A DNA stretch of 64,000 nt from Culex pipiens pallens (GCF_016801865.2 NC_068937.1:35119692-35183691), one strand, 5' to 3'; shown: positions 11,554-21,606, numbered from the stretch's first letter. A program made the numbers and translations. The notes: generated by a model from the letters alone, not told the origin.

Positions 11554-12463
11554 CCGTAAAACGGGGTGACTTTGATAGGTTTGCGATTTTTCCGAAAAAT
11601 GTACAATTAAAATACGTAAGTAATGGTTTAGAAACATACTGACCGTGGTAGAGAATTGTTCAAAGTACCTCAAGAAGAACTTTTCATAAAATTTTGACAA
11701 GTTTAAAAAGTTAGTTAACTATAATTAAGAGAATGTTGATGAAAGTCATAATTTTAAACTTCTCAAAGTGTCATGATTTTCTCAATGAACATGATTTTTA
11801 ATCGGAAAACGGAACGCATTTTCGGATTCTTTGGACAATTTTCCACTAAGAGAAGGTTAAAAAAAGTTTGCAAATAATAAATAATATGTGATTTTTAATC
11901 ACATTAAAAAAAAATCTCCAAATTTATAGGCAATTTCAGTTGAACAAATTTCATGTAAAATGTGAAAACTTGTGATTCGTGCATCGAATTCAGTATAAAA
12001 TTCGATTTAAATCGATAATTTTATAAACAAAACTAGTTTTAACAAATTTCAGGCAAAATTCCGACTTTTTATCAATTTTATCTAAAAATTATTTGTATTT
12101 TGCTAAAAAGCTTATACACTTAGTTAAATAAATATAAACATTGATTTTTTTTCTTAAAAACTATATCAGCTACTTTAGTGACGATGCATTTAGCGTACAA
12201 ATAAAGTTTGAACATCTTAAATATGAGTTTAACAAGAAAAACTATGACTATCAAAGTCACCCCGGAATTAAAACTAAGAATTTTTAACGTAACTATTTTT
12301 CTGAACATTATTGAAAAAACTTTTTTTTCCGAAATAGTGCATGGACTTTGTGTGGCCTACCCCAGTACATGTTTTAAAAATAATAATCTTGAGTAAAACC
12401 TTACCTGTTGGAAAATATTCTAAAAACAAATTGAAATCCTAGCAAAGTCAACCCGGTTTACGG
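11554..12463. mobile_element. 910-bp TA-flanked element, CCGTAAAACGGGG ends
   Basis: Left end CCGTAAAACGGGGTGACTTTG, right end AAGTCAACCCGGTTTACGG, imperfect inverted repeats, flanked by TA at 11552-11553 and 12464-12465. The empty target is visible elsewhere: 54530-54542 reads AAAAGTACATTAAAT with a single TA. An internal ATCAAAGTCACCCCGG near 12250 repeats the terminal motif. The TA duplication points to a Tc1/mariner-type transposase acting in trans. No transposase frame is present. Confidence 0.85.
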
Positions 12464-12754
12464 TACATTAAATTTCTTTTATAATGACATGCTCCAAAAA
12501 ATTTACAGTCAAGTAACGGAAAATGGCAGAGCTTTTAGAATTTTTTAAGTGTTTTCTTCGATGAAAAATACGTTTTTTTTTTCGGAATACTGAATACCAT
12601 CAAATCGGGCGTCTAATTTTACATAAAAGTCCCTTTCACACCAAATTTCGATCTCATCACCGTTTCAGGATGCAAATCATTGAAAAACACCTCCTTTTTC
12701 GCATGTTCAAAAATGAAAGGGGTCGTACCGCCCCTCCGTCACGAGATATAAAAA

Positions 12755-13984
12755 GGTGCAGGTGGTTATGTTACACATGACCAGTATGACAAAGAACTTT
12801 GCTAGATGATTGTTGGAATTTTCGATTAGAACGTCCGGTCCAAATTTCCCCATGATTCCCTTATACACAAGACAACTCTTTTGCGGTCAATTTCATGGCT
12901 CTGAAACAGGCTGTTTGATTTGTAAAGTTTTAAGACATAATATCAACGTCCTATCGAACTAAGGGGGTGGAAATTGCAAGTGAAGCTGAACTGCCCTTTT
13001 CATATTGCCCCAACTCTTATGGTTCGGCAAATGTCCCCCCATCAGAACATCCCCGGGGCCTCCGGCCACTCCGGATTGTGGCCACTACTGCCGAAATGTC
13101 AAATTTCATGTCCAGTATCAAAAACCCTAAAGTTTGATACCCATATTGCCCCAACTCTTATGGTTCAGCAAATGTCCCCCCATCGGAACATCCACGGGGC
13201 CTCTGGCCACTCCGGATTGTTGCCACACTGCCAAAATGTCAAATTTCATGTGCAGTATCAAAAACCCTAAAGTTTGATACCCATATTGCCCCAACTCTTA
13301 TGGTTCCGCAAATGTCCCCCCATCGGAACATCTCCGGGGCCTCCGGCCACTCCGGATTGTTGCCACACTGCCAAAATGTCAAATTTCATGTGCAGTATCA
13401 AAAACCGTAAAGTTTGATACCCATATTGCCCCAACTCTTATGGTTCGGCAAAAGTCCCCCCATCGGAACACCCGCCGGGGACTCTGGGCACTCCAAGTGG
13501 TGGCCAACTCCAATTATCAATTCCCGCTCATGCCGGCTGGCATGTCTTGGCGTGTCCATGCCTCCAGGCTATCTGCTCCTGGGCCTCCAGGCCGTCTGCA
13601 AACGGGCCACCAGGCCATCTGCTCCAGATGTGTTCTCGTCGACGTCCAGCAACAGAATGAATTTTTGGGACCGACCGAGCCGCGTTTTGTTAATTTAGAT
13701 CGGGGACGTATGCCCCGCCTCTTTGTACCCATTCTCCTACATCTCCTTATTCGCTTTTTGTCGCGTTGACGATCCAAAAATTATGAGGTAGAGTGGGGGT
13801 GATTTTAGATACATCAATCTCACGTCTCTATATTGACTGATTGGGAAACGTTTGTTCAACCAACCAGCGTGCGCTAAGAAGAGGGGAAATTTGCCGAGAG
13901 GGGAATTCGTCACGTAACGTTTTCGCTTCGCGAAAATTTTGGATTGACACCACGTATAGAAACCTTAGGACAAAGTTCTTTGTC
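12755..13984. mobile_element. Unclassified 1.2-kb GC-richer insert in the palindromic element
   Basis: Breaks the right arm of the host palindrome between GAGATATAAAAA and AAAACGGACCTCGG, which are continuous in sister copies (for example near 54808). It holds 140-bp tandem repeats (13001-13500) and a GC-rich segment (13500-13780). Inverted 14-mers GACAAAGAACTTTG (12788-12801) and CAAAGTTCTTTGTC (13971-13984) lie near its ends, though the right one sits beside sequence resembling the host arm. No superfamily can be assigned and target duplication is hidden by the A run. Confidence 0.55.
13001..13500 (+). repeat. Tandem repeat, about 3.5 copies of a 140-bp unit
   Basis: The phrase CATATTGCCCCAACTCTTAT recurs at 13001, 13142, 13282 and 13422, giving periods of 141, 140 and 140 bp. 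Units differ by a few substitutions. Because 140 is not divisible by 3 the open frames across it do not repeat in frame, which argues against coding. Confidence 0.9.
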
Positions 13985-14113
13985 AAAAAAAACGGACCTC
14001 GGATTTGTGATCAGGGACAAAAGTGTCAAATTTCATACCCCTTAGGACAAAGTTTCATGCAAATCGAAGAGGGGTCGGGACAACTGATGTGTGAGTTGGC
14101 GGAGAATTACTCA

Positions 14114-14464
14114 AATAAATATTTTGTAAGTTTTTGGTTTTTGTAAAATCGTCATTATCAGAACACATGACCTCATTTTAAGTAGGAAATTTATCTTATG
14201 CAACATTTTACTAACTATTTTTTTTAACTTTTATTTCAGTTATTTGGAAATAATGATATCAAAATCAATAGAATTACAAGAATTGTATACAGTTTAGTTT
14301 CCATTTTCCGAAACTATCGGATAAATTTTACTTCGGAAAATCGAATCACGAAAAAATATTTTTGTTGTTGTCTCCCACACTTGCTCTAAAGCGAGTTACA
14401 ATTGTTAAATCCAAGATGGCAGCCAAAATTGCGACGACGAATTATGGAGAAAATCTGTAAATTT
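14114..14464. other. AT-rich spacer
   Basis: No feature found between the palindromic element and the left target duplication of the retroposon. Confidence 0.4.
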
Positions 14465-14482
14465 GTTGATCATTCCGATTAG

Positions 14483-14555
14483 GGGGTAGGCGTGGCTGAA
14501 TGGTTACGCTGTTCGCTTTGTAAGCGGAAGGTTCTGGGTTCGATTCCCATCTGCT
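14483..14555 (+). other. tRNA-like Pol III head, TGT anticodon position
   Basis: A box TGGCTGAATGG (14493-14503) fits TRGYNNARNNG; B box GGTTCGATTCC (14537-14547) is perfect; they are 33 bases apart. The anticodon stem TTCGC/GCGGA encloses TTTGTAA, placing TGT at the anticodon. The acceptor pairing is irregular (GGGGTAG with CTGCTCC only if extra bases are tolerated) and the T stem has one mismatch. It is therefore a retroposon promoter or pseudo-tRNA rather than a working tRNA-Thr gene. Confidence 0.65.
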
Positions 14556-14619
14556 CCTATCGAGAAATTATGGAAAGAAGGAATTCTGAACACTTGAATG
14601 TGAACGAAAAATTCATTAG

Positions 14620-14694
14620 CTCGCAGCGGGGTTCGATCCCCCGTCCTTTGGGTCATCAGACAAAAATGCTAACCCCCAGACCATCGAGGCTTAG
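14620..14694 (-). other. Second tRNA-like segment, convergent
   Basis: Reads on the minus strand. The T arm is perfect (CGGGG-GATCGAA-CCCCG) and contains a B-box-like GATCGAACC. The A-box-like TGGTCTGGGGG (14673-14683) has one mismatch. I cannot pair a clean anticodon or acceptor stem. It lies tail-to-tail with the segment at 14483-14555 inside the same target duplication. Confidence 0.5.
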
Positions 14695-15268
14695 ATGACT
14701 AGAAGGATTAAGAATGCTATAAGAATCCAACCTAAGAACAGGACAATGCACAATATTGAAAGCAAAGTTGAATTCAAGAACTCTACTGGTTGCATACTCG
14801 TTAGGCGAATATTGAACTTTCAACACGACCAGAATTCACCACAAAAAGCTTGGTGAACTGAATTGGAAAGCTTCCAAAATGAATCCAAGAACATACGAAG
14901 AATTAAGGACTATAAATAGATTTGACCGGCCGCATCACTTACCACGGTGAATCCTGGCTTCACACCCATCTTACTAACACCCTCAAACCTCACGTACTAC
15001 TTTGTCGAAGACGCAGCCGATTTAGCGGTCTTCATCACTCAAGTATCGGACTAAAATTCCTATCCACTTCCTCGTGTCTTACCTCTGATCGTGGCCGGCG
15101 CTGTGATTGACAATCATGATAGGGACACTTTGAAAGTTGCGAAGTGGTGATGATTGGTTCCTACTCTTCATCTGTGGTCCACGGAGCAATTCTTGGAGGT
15201 CCTGGTCAATAACAGAGTAGCAACTACGGGTAGACACCAATGCTAAAATTGGTTGATCATTCCGATTA

Positions 15269-15667
15269 AACTATTAAAAAAACACACCCCTTACTTTTTG
15301 AAAGGTCTGAAACCACTTTTTTACATATCAAGTGAAACACAAAATAAACATAAAACTCTGATTTTTCCATTTTTCTCAGCGCATAATCAACTCGCCTTAT
15401 CCCAGCATCAAATCCCTCTAAATCCTTCCAATCAATTCAAAACGATGACGACAACGAAGCTTGATGCCTTCTCCCTTTTTCTCGTAAGCTCTTTACGAAG
15501 AGCGATTTGCATCCATAGATGCAAAACGACGTAATGCCATTTTCTAATACTCGACCCTCTCCCCTCTTTTGCATGTCTTATGTACAGCAAAACACAAAGA
15601 CATGACGTGCTCTCCGTGTGACGTCACCGATTTTCTTTCTCAGCACCGTCACACTGAACCAATAAGG
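15269..15667. other. Non-coding spacer
   Basis: No gene, fold or repeat recognised. It runs directly into the left target duplication of the next element. Confidence 0.4.
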
Positions 15668-15675
15668 TTGTACAT

Positions 15676-16379
15676 TAGCGTGGCTCACGGATATATGAAA
15701 AAGACAAAAGTGTTCAATTTCGAACGCCTCGACCGGAATTTTGTAGCAATATGGCCCCAGAACATAACCTGAAATTTTGAGCGTATTTGGTTAAGGTTTA
15801 GTACTTCCACCATTGACCTGAAGTTAGTATGGAACTTCTAAAAATTTACTATGGGAAATTTTCACTTTTAACCTCTTCATAGAGAAAGTTTCCCAAAACC
15901 CAATCAAAATTTCCTATTCTCAGATTTCTTATAGTTTTTGATCCGGGGAACAACTTTGTAGAACATCGCAAAACGCTAGTAATTGATCCCGAAAAGATAC
16001 AGGATATTTTTTGGAGTACGGAAACAAAATTCAACGTTCTCTAAAAATTTGTCTGTATCTTTCCGGGATTAATTCCTAGCGCTTTGCGATGTTCTACAAA
16101 GTTGTTCCCCGGATCAAAACCTATAAGAAACCTTTATTCTGAAAAAAATCATACGGCATAGGAAAACTTTCTCAAAGAAGAGTTAAAAAGTTGAAAATAA
16201 ATAAATTAAATTTATTGAAATTTCTTTATAACTTCAGATTAAGAGTGGAACAACTAAACATTAACAAAATGCGCTCAAAATTTCAGGCTAGCTTCTGCGG
16301 TTATAATGCTACAAAATTTCGGTCGAGGCGTTCGAAATTGAACACTTTTGTCTTTTTCATATATCCGTGAGCCACGCTA
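15676..16379. mobile_element. 704-bp foldback with TAGCGTGGCTCACGG ends and 8-bp target duplication
   Basis: Ends are long inverted repeats: TAGCGTGGCTCACGGATATA at the left and its complement at the right, extending through the GAACGCCTCGACCG block. It is flanked by perfect TTGTACAT at 15668-15675 and 16380-16387. An 8-bp duplication matching nTnnnnAn together with a TAGnGTGG-type end fits the hAT superfamily. Inner halves are also mirrored around 16030 (GTTCTACAAAGTTGTTCCCCGG). Non-autonomous; no transposase. Confidence 0.88.
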
Positions 16380-16387
16380 TTGTACAT

Positions 16388-18046
16388 GAGAGGGCCAGGG
16401 AGACCTCGTCGGGAATGTCAAGGAAGTTTCGCTGCGCTGACGTGAGGTGCAACCGGAAGCAAATTGCTATCGGGATCGACTATCGATCTGGAAAGGTGAA
16501 GGTTGGTCGCTCTGTTTTATTTTTCTCTCTGCGAAGACTTTTCAAGGGAACCTATTTCCTATACATGGGATGACGCGGGGAAATCTCAAAATAAAAGTTC
16601 CATATAGGATGATGGAAGAAATCTCCAAGGATGTGCACCACGAGGACATGACCGCGAGATCACCGGAACAGGAAGGGCAAAGAAATCGTTCGAGTGCAGC
16701 AAATTCTCTGCATACACGTGCACTTTCTATTTTCTTCCCTACCTACAGTTGCACACCTGAGGTGCACCGGCTTTGCATTTGTACACGTGATTTGTCTATA
16801 GCGTTTCAGGGTTGGGGAAATAGGGAAAAGCAGCAGTTCCCAATGCTTATCTATTGTTGGCTCATAGTACTGATATACTTAATTCAAGCTACCGTCATTA
16901 CAGGTGACATTAGGTCTGGGATGAGATTAGGTCATACAAAAATGCTGAAATTTGTATGACACAATGTAACCCCTGAAGACGGTACTATGTTATTTTTGAA
17001 TTATTTTTTTAAAGTAAAAAACTAAATCAAAGTTTAACTTACTGAAGTAAAGTAGTTTTCCCATTACAAAATAGGGACAACACATCCCATTAGATGATAA
17101 AATGAAGAAGGATATTCTTGCAAGCGAAGGTTCCAAATGTCGGTGGATCGAAAGTGTTCGAAGAAAAATGGTTGACAATTCCCGAGCGTGAATCCAGCGT
17201 GCGCGGGATCAAATGTGATGTATGTTGACTAGGCTATCCCATTTCAAGATCATGTCGGGAAATGTTTGACCCTTACAATATGATCATTCATTATAAAATA
17301 AAATAAAATAAAGAGACGCGTTTGGGTATCAATAAGCTTGAACATATTTTCTTGAAAAGTAGCTTTTTATGGCAGGTGATATGAAAAATAGCTCATATAA
17401 TTATTATATTATTATATTATTATTAAATAAAACGTCCTTTGAATGGGACATACTAATGTGGAAACATTACGAGGCAATCCGCTAGGAGAAATAGGGAACG
17501 TATTGAACATTGAGGAATAAATTGACGATGTGAATCGAGTGGGATTAAAATTGAAGCAGGGAAAAGAAATTCCCAGTTCGTAATTTGCATAAAGAAATGA
17601 AGGATCAATTAGGCAAAAAGTTCAATTCAGTTTGCACAAAAAAATTTCCTCGAGCTAATATTTAAATGCTCTGCATTTAATCAAATTGAACGAATATCTT
17701 CACCAAAAAGAATCAGCATGTGGTGTCTGTCACCAAAATTAATCACAATGGGTAGAGTAACTAATTTGCTAGTTATCTTCATGTAACTTTTTGACAAAAT
17801 TGAAAGTTTTAAACAATAGCTGGCCTCTCCAGTTACCTTTCTTAATTGCGGGTTTGGTTACCTGTTATCTGGGAAATTTGCAAAATAGTTCCAGCTTTTC
17901 AAAATGCATATGCACCCTTTTCAAATGTTGCTCCATTTTGTGGAAGTTTTTTGTTAAAATATTGTTAGCGAAGCAAAATTCTAATCTTCGAACAAAAAAA
18001 AGTGAGACAATTATGGAAGTCGTTACAACTAAATTCCGATTCCTTT
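16388..18046. other. Mostly unassigned non-coding sequence
   Basis: An open frame at 16447-16959 has no recognisable domain and I do not call it. Near 17230-17265 AGGCTATCCCATTTCAAGATCATGTCG resembles the terminus of the 53983 family, so a decayed end may be present. Short AT microsatellites occur near 17295-17420. Confidence 0.4.
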
Positions 18047-18535
18047 TTGCCTTCCTCACTGAGGCAAGGCTATAATCCTGCTCTAAAAATGAACTTTTTA
18101 TTAAAAGCTCAAAGACCCACCTTCATGTATACATATCGACTCAGAATCGAAAACTGAACAAATGTCTGTGTGTATGTGTGTGTGTATGTATGTATGTGAC
18201 CAAAATTCTCAGCACTGGCTGAACCGATTTTGGCCAAACCAGTTGCATTCGACTTGGTTTAGGGTCCCATACATCGCTATTGAATTGTTTGAAGTTTCGA
18301 TAACTAGTTCAAAAGTTATGTATAAAAATGTGTTTTCACATATATCCGGATCTCTTTTATATGCATGTAAACGATGTCCGGATCCATCATCCGACATATC
18401 GTTGGTAAGGAAATTGAAAGACCTTTCCAACGAGTCCACAACATTGAAGATCTGGCAACCCTGTCTCGAGTTATGACCACTTAAGTGATATTTATGTAAT
18501 TTTTTGAAGCCGGATCTCACTTAAATGCAGGGCTG

Positions 18536-18742
18536 TGGAGTCGGAGTCGGAGTCGGAGCTGGAGTCGGTGGAGTCGGGTCTTTTTGGGGACCTGGAGTCG
18601 GAGTCGGAGTCGGAGTCGTCAAAACTCGAACAGCTGGAGTCGGAGTCGGAGCCGGAGTCGGCTAAATTTTAAGAGCTGGAGTCGGAGTCGGAGTCGGAGC
18701 CGAAGATTTCTGATAACCCGGAGTCGGAGTCGGAGTCGGAGT
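18536..18742 (+). repeat. (GGAGTC)n subterminal array, left end of hAT-like copy 1
   Basis: Runs of two to five GGAGTC hexamers separated by spacers of roughly 16-25 bp such as GTCTTTTTGGGGACCT. The Ser-Arg-rich frame it creates is an artefact of the hexamer. Confidence 0.95.
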
Positions 18743-20232
18743 TATTGTTCAGCATTTACTATATAACAGCTTAATTTACAAAACTTCTTATGTTTTTAAT
18801 AGTTTTTTACGTCGCATGCAATGCGTCGCCATTTTTTCAATTATTTTTAGAGATTTATCAGATGCCATTATGTTTTTGAAGCTTTTTATTGTGATTGGAA
18901 AGCTCTAATTGTGTTATTTCACTAAAATCACTAAATGATAACCTCTTACCCAAATATATAGTATTATAATTTAAAAAAATATAAAACGTATTGGTTATGT
19001 AGCCAGAGATCTAATTGAGGATTGCAGTCAATCCTTTAGCCTATATTTATGGGCCATTTCAATTCAAATTTGACCAAATTTTATCCAGTTCTTTCTGAAA
19101 AAAGAACACACACAGTCATCTTTTACCCCGATAGCGAATGTCTTGGAGGTTTTAAGTTAAATCATTTTTTAGGAAAAAAAATACGAGGTACATAAAAAGA
19201 TTAAAAATAGTAATCACTGTTTTTGGAAATCGAAAAAGAGTCACTGACAGTTTAACTTTTGTAACAAATAATCAACGATAATAACAATCTCTTACTTGGA
19301 ACTCAACATGCGCATTTTGTTTATCACTAAGTACAAGAAAATCAATATGTTGCATTTAAAATAATTGAAACTAACAAAAAATATCAAAAGAAGTTGCAAC
19401 TAATTTTGAAATAATCATTGAATGTTGATGTTGATGTTGATTTTAGGTAAACTATTTTGATATCGTTGCAAATTATCGTTGAACAAATCTCAAGACTTCA
19501 GTACAAAAATGAACTTATAAAAAAATGTATAGAAGAAAATGTAGGATTTTAATGTATTTTTCAAATATTATTAAAAAAAAAACGAAATCAAAATTTTATC
19601 AACCCGTAAGAATTTTCTCATACTGTATGTCCCACGCCAATATGACGGAAGGTGATTATCATTGCAAATCAATGTACCTTAAAAAAATGAAATACTTGTG
19701 ACCTAGAAAATATTTTACTTGTGGATATTTGTTTTTTATTATATTTTAACTTTTCTCATTTATTTTGATGGAGGCGCAAGATCATTTATCAAGTTTTGTT
19801 TTAGGTGAAGATTCACGAAGTATCGTGCGCCTCATTTTTAATGTATATTGAATTTTAAAATTAAAATAAATTAAAAATTTGCATGGTAAAATAATTTCTA
19901 TGTCACATATATTTGAAAAGGACCTCTCAAGCGTCCTTTCCACGTAGAAATTGTTTATATACATTGATTTGCAATAATAATCTCCTTCAGCCATGGCGTG
20001 ATGTCCATGTACGTCTGAAAAAAAAAAACAAAAAAAAATGTTCGTTTAAAATCGTCATTTAAAAAACAAGTCACTGTGCTTTTTATAAATGTTGGCCTGA
20101 AAGTGAGCAAATTGAATTTAAATGTTCAATAGATCCTTAAGACCAGGTTTCTTTTAATTATTCATTCAAAAATAACAATTTAACATTTAAATTTATTAGC
20201 TTTGAATAAATTATTTGCAAATTTAAGGTTAA

Positions 20233-20461
20233 GGGTGCACAGCAACCAAGGAAGTTGTTGTCTTCTTATGCCAAAATTGACAAACTTACGGACCCTGCAC
20301 AAATCTGATTGTAAAAACAGGCAAATTTTGTTGTAAATCACTTAGTAGACAGTACTTTAGGGGATGAATAAAACATTATATCGATAGTTCCCGTAGTTTC
20401 GAAAATACTAAAATATCTGTAACAAAAATCTTGGTGCAAAAGCTCTTGTTGATGTGCACCG
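20233..20461 (+). mobile_element. 229-bp TTAA-flanked MITE (piggyBac-like)
   Basis: Starts GGGTGCACAGC, ends GATGTGCACCG, flanked by TTAA at 20229-20232 and 20462-20465. The second hAT-like copy, read in reverse near 31310-31327, has the same neighbourhood with a single TTAA and no insert (GCAAATTTAAGGTTAAG). That is a direct empty site. Precise TTAA duplication indicates piggyBac-type transposition. A related copy is at 49651-49861. Confidence 0.9.
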
Positions 20462-20717
20462 TTAAGCAAATAAATCCAAATTTACTTACAAAACTGTCCT
20501 TCTCAAAATGCCTCTAAAACTGAAGATATTTTTTGATTTCTGTTTCCATAACGTATAAAACTTGTAACCTAGAACCTTTTTTCCGTTTTGTGATTCGAAC
20601 TTATTTTTCTTGAGAAAAATATAACGCTTTGCGAGTATTTAAATATTCCTATTTATCAATGTTTAAAAAATAATTAACTAATAATAATTAACTATCTTTT
20701 GAAACACTTGAAACATG

Positions 20718-20929
20718 TGGAGTCGGAGTCGGAGTCGGAGCCAACTATTTGTTGGAAGCTGGAGTCGGAGTCGGAGTCGGAGTCGGCTAGAGTTGGTAGG
20801 CCGGAGTCGGAGTCGGAGTCGGAGCCAACCATTTGTTGAAAGCCGGAGCCGGAGTCGGAGTCGGAGTCGGCTAGTCTGAGAAAGCCGGAGTCGGAGTCGG
20901 AGTCGTTTTAAATATGACCCGACTCCGCA
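20718..20929 (-). repeat. (GGAGTC)n subterminal array, right end of hAT-like copy 1
   Basis: Blocks of GGAGTC (written on the plus strand) separated by spacers containing CAACTATTTGTTGGAAGC-type sequence, ending next to the inverted terminus. The spacers differ from those in the left array. Confidence 0.93.
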
Positions 20930-21199
20930 GCCCTGCTTAAATGTATGTAAACGATGTCCGGATCCATCATCCGACCCATCGTTAGTTAGGAAATTGAAAG
21001 ACCTTTCAAACGAGTACACAACATTGTAGAGCTGGCAACCCTGTCTCGAGTTATTACCACTTAAGTTATTTCTGTATACTTATTTTTCTAGATCTAAAAA
21101 ATAGCTGAAGTATGTACCACTCATGTTACCCATTTTTGATAAAAAGTGAGGAAGGCATCAACCACATAGGTGGATTAAGTTAGTTTTTAAGTTTTGAAA

Positions 21200-21365
21200 T
21201 ACAGTGGTCTCTCTTGTTGTCGATGTTGAAGGGACCGTCGAGAGCTGGAGGTATCAAATAATGGAATGAAAAATCAAAGCAATCTATTTGAAGGAACTGA
21301 AAAAATTGTTGACAACTGGAGCAATAATGATATCGAGAAGATCGACAGCCAGAGAATCCACTTTA
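21200..21365 (+). mobile_element. TACAGTGGTCTCTC MITE, copy 1
   Basis: Starts TACAGTGGTCTCTC and ends GAGAATCCACTTTA, an 11-of-14 inverted repeat. The CAGT...ACTG-like ends next to TA suggest a Tc1/mariner-type MITE. The interior aligns with the inverted copy at 21477-21606. Confidence 0.65.
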
Positions 21366-21476
21366 CTTTGATTCTCTAAACTGTTTACAAAATATTCGTT
21401 CAAATATGGCCCCCTTAAATATCAAAAATAAAATAAAATATGTATTTTAACTAAAAAAATCCGTAATACAGTGGAC

Positions 21477-21606
21477 TCTCAGGTTGTCGATCTTCTCGAT
21501 ATGAATATTGCTCTAGCTGTCAATAAATTTCTCAGTCCCTTCGAGTAGCATGCATTGATTTTTCGTTCCACAACTTGATACCTCCCGCTCTAGACGGTCC
21601 CTTCAA
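21477..21606 (-). mobile_element. TACAGTGG MITE, copy 2, inverted and truncated
   Basis: Reverse complement of most of 21200-21365 (shared AGATCGACA, TTGATACCTCC and GACGGTCCCTTCAA in the copy-2 orientation). It keeps one terminus (TACAGTGGACTCTC) and lacks about 35 bases of the other. Confidence 0.65.

Larger units (their letters stand above)
10730..14113. mobile_element. Large palindromic element, TTCTCCGCCAACTC family, copy 1, with two inserts
   Basis: Starts GGGTTATTCTCCGCCAACTC and ends GAGTTGGCGGAGAATTACTC. Inner segments are mirrored around about 11290, for example CGTTACTCAACTGTAAAAT on the left and ACAGTCAAGTAACGGAAAAT on the right. Two later inserts break the right arm: a TA-flanked element (11554-12463) and a GC-rich block (12755-13984). 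Other copies lie at 22813-23440, 30551-33313, 44516-44985 and 54213-54911. No protein encoded. Confidence 0.8.
14482..15251 (+). mobile_element. 770-bp tRNA-headed retroposon with 17-bp target duplication
   Basis: Flanked by perfect 17-bp direct repeats GTTGATCATTCCGATTA at 14465-14481 and 15252-15268. A long perfect duplication of this kind is the signature of LINE-mediated retroposition. The 5' end is a tRNA-like segment with good A and B boxes. A second tRNA-like segment faces it on the minus strand at 14620-14694. The remaining ~550 bp is not recognised. The 3' end (...CACCAATGCTAAAATTG) lacks a poly-A tail. It could be a long SINE or a chimeric retroposed transcript. Confidence 0.8.
18528..20935 (+). 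mobile_element. hAT-like non-autonomous element with GGAGTC arrays at both ends, copy 1
   Basis: Ends CAGGGCTGTGGAGTCGG and CCGACTCCGCAGCCCTG (one mismatch) and perfect 8-bp flanks CTTAAATG at 18520-18527 and 20936-20943. CAGGG-type termini with 8-bp duplications are diagnostic of hAT transposons. Both subterminal regions are (GGAGTC)n arrays in inverted orientation. The 1.9-kb interior is AT-rich with no frame over about 70 codons, so no transposase. A TTAA-flanked MITE sits inside at 20233-20461. Confidence 0.92.
18047..21181 (+). mobile_element. GCCTTCCTCACTGAGG repeat, copy 1, split by a hAT-like element
   Basis: Starts TTGCCTTCCTCACTGAGG and ends AAAAAGTGAGGAAGGCATCA followed by the family tail to GGTGGATTAAGTT. 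Copy 2 at 45873-46450 gives the uninterrupted version. Here the middle contains an internal duplication (GATGTCCGGATCCATCATCC at 18376 and again at 20953), and the 2.4-kb insert 18528-20935 lies between the two copies. A TG/TATG microsatellite sits at 18163-18200. No protein encoded. Confidence 0.8.

Noticed and set aside
12974..13270. 98-codon frame across the 140-bp tandem repeats
   Set aside because: Unit length is not a multiple of three and the frame is not conserved between units.
14483..14555. Genuine tRNA-Thr (TGT) gene
   Set aside because: Irregular acceptor pairing, a T-stem mismatch, and its place at the 5' end of an insertion with a 17-bp target duplication.
16447..16959. 170-codon frame
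   Set aside because: No recognisable domain and no supporting context; its start lies just downstream of a transposon flank.
18584..18766. Arg-Ser-rich frame resembling an SR-protein domain
   Set aside because: Encoded by GGAGTC hexamers inside a transposon end; the complementary arrays give Glu/Ser or Leu/Arg frames in the same way.
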